Shown here: one piece after another, positions 63,453-64,000 of the stretch | Layout of the letters: the number at the start of each line of letters is the position of its first letter | Numbering within the stretch: the stretch's first letter is position 1 | DNA from: Symbiodinium natans | Lineage: Eukaryota > Sar > Dinophyceae > Suessiales > Symbiodiniaceae | Assembly (NCBI GenBank): GCA_905221605.1 | Contig: CAJNDS010002656.1 | Coordinates: 87,001-151,000, forward strand | Direction: 5' to 3' | Length of the DNA: 64,000 nt | Position numbers and translations under genes: made by a program | Notes under the pieces: model-generated | Database searches by the model: none | What the model was told of the DNA's origin: nothing | Seen by the model: the letters and a program-made list of their open reading frames with translations, nothing else

Positions 63453-63666
63453 GTTTAGGGCGTGCAGGGTTTAGGGTTTAGGGTTTGGGATTTGGGGTTT
63501 GGGGATTGGGGTTTAGGGGGTAATTAGGGTTTAGGGGTTAGGGTTTAAGGTTTAGGGTTTAGGGTTTAGGGTTTAGGGTAAAAAGCCCCGATGCAAAGTC
63601 AGGAATTGGGGTGTGGGTTTGAAGGTTTTAGGACTTCAGGGTTTACGACATGAAGGGTACCTTGTT

Positions 63667-63737
63667 GGGGTTTTGATAAGGGGATCCTACTATTTGGGGG
63701 TCTACATTAGGGGTCCCTTATTATCGCAAACCCCCCC
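63667..63737. mobile_element. Copy of a dispersed element (inverse of 43566-43640)
   Basis: TTGATAAGGGGATCCTACTA and TTATTATCGCAAACCCCCC match the other copy in reverse complement. Confidence 0.6.
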
Positions 63738-63781
63738 ACTTAATTCTGCAAAGCCATCCATCATTTCGTTAGGCTGAGGGC

Positions 63782-63947
63782 TGGGATGTTCCCCCCGTAT
63801 ACCAACAGTCCTTAATCGGGATTATAGCAACCCCTACTATCATCCTTGTTCAGCACTGTTACAGTTCTTAACAGGGATCATAGTACACCCCCCCCCCCCC
63901 CACTATAATCCCTATTAGGGACTGTTAGTATAGGGAGTAACATCCCA
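63782..63947. mobile_element. Hairpin element, copy 2 (pair with 52543-52649)
   Basis: TGGGATGTTCCCCCC and ACCAACAGTCCTTAATCGGG at the left are inverted at the right (CCCTATTAGGGACTGTTAGT, AACATCCCA). A C run lies inside. Confidence 0.7.
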
Positions 63948-64000
63948 AGCTGCGGGTTTGAGAGCCTTCGGGTTTGGAGCCAGGTTTGGGTTTAATTGTT

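Larger units (their letters stand above)
10220..63600. repeat. Interspersed TTTAGGG/CCCTAAA telomere-repeat arrays
   Basis: More than a hundred arrays of the heptamer, in both orientations, are scattered over the whole region, usually 30-200 bp, with variants such as CCCGAAA, CCCTGAA, CCCTATAAA and TTTCGGG. They alternate with short unique segments, most of which look like exons. This is not a chromosome end: orientation flips many times and unique DNA continues to the window edge. Confidence 0.95.

Noticed and set aside
10220-64000. CRISPR array or bacterial operon
   Set aside because: Heptamers are contiguous, not separated by equal spacers, and nothing in the window is prokaryotic.

Overview
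The window looks like nuclear DNA of a dinoflagellate. Reasons: hundreds of TTTAGGG/CCCTAAA (plant/dinoflagellate-type telomere) units lying inside the sequence, a Ty1/copia element of the kind common in these genomes, exon-like segments of about 25-130 nt bordered by GT, GC and apparently GA donors with AG acceptors, and long G/C runs and TA microsatellites. No bacterial features (operons, Shine-Dalgarno sites, CRISPR), rRNA or tRNA were seen. The genus cannot be named from the sequence.

Region 1 (1-10169) is most of a Ty1/copia retrotransposon on the + strand: gag-pre-integrase zinc site, integrase core, reverse transcriptase (YVDD), RNase H, then an unusually long C-terminal extension. In that extension I see a TET/JBP-like 2OG-Fe(II) oxygenase core (HxD...H...R), a C5-methyltransferase-like segment, an SGNH-hydrolase-like segment, a Tpt1/KptA-like segment and a zinc-ribbon plus W/S/R tail. 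A purine tract and a probable short 3' LTR follow. A single-base frame change separates integrase from reverse transcriptase.

Region 2 (about 10.2-64 kb) is a mosaic. Arrays of telomeric heptamers in both orientations (most under 200 bp; the longest about 720 bp, 17212-17932) alternate every few hundred bases with short GC-rich segments. Many segments are open in one frame, start after an AG acceptor and end at a donor, often the GT that begins a GTTTAGGG array. Several neighbours join in phase: 28170/28341/28616, 30275/30555, 31021/31241/31404/31689/31961/32201 (last one with a stop) and 33997/34081 on +; 29405/29108/28915 and 32761/32636 on -. The simplest reading is that these are exons and that telomere-repeat arrays form much or all of the introns. 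Strand is uncertain for some segments, since both strands are open.

From about 35 to 46.4 kb many phase-0 exons encode an E/A/P/Q-rich, apparently repetitive protein; part of it (38.05-41.2 kb) is a tandem array of about 0.79-kb units with three exons each. Between 49 and 60 kb other exons carry CCHC zinc-knuckle-like and CxxC motifs. Hairpin and TA-flanked MITE-like elements are scattered through the region; one pair provides a with/without comparison for a telomere-repeat insertion. Every exon call here is inferred from frame and splice-like borders and needs transcript data.
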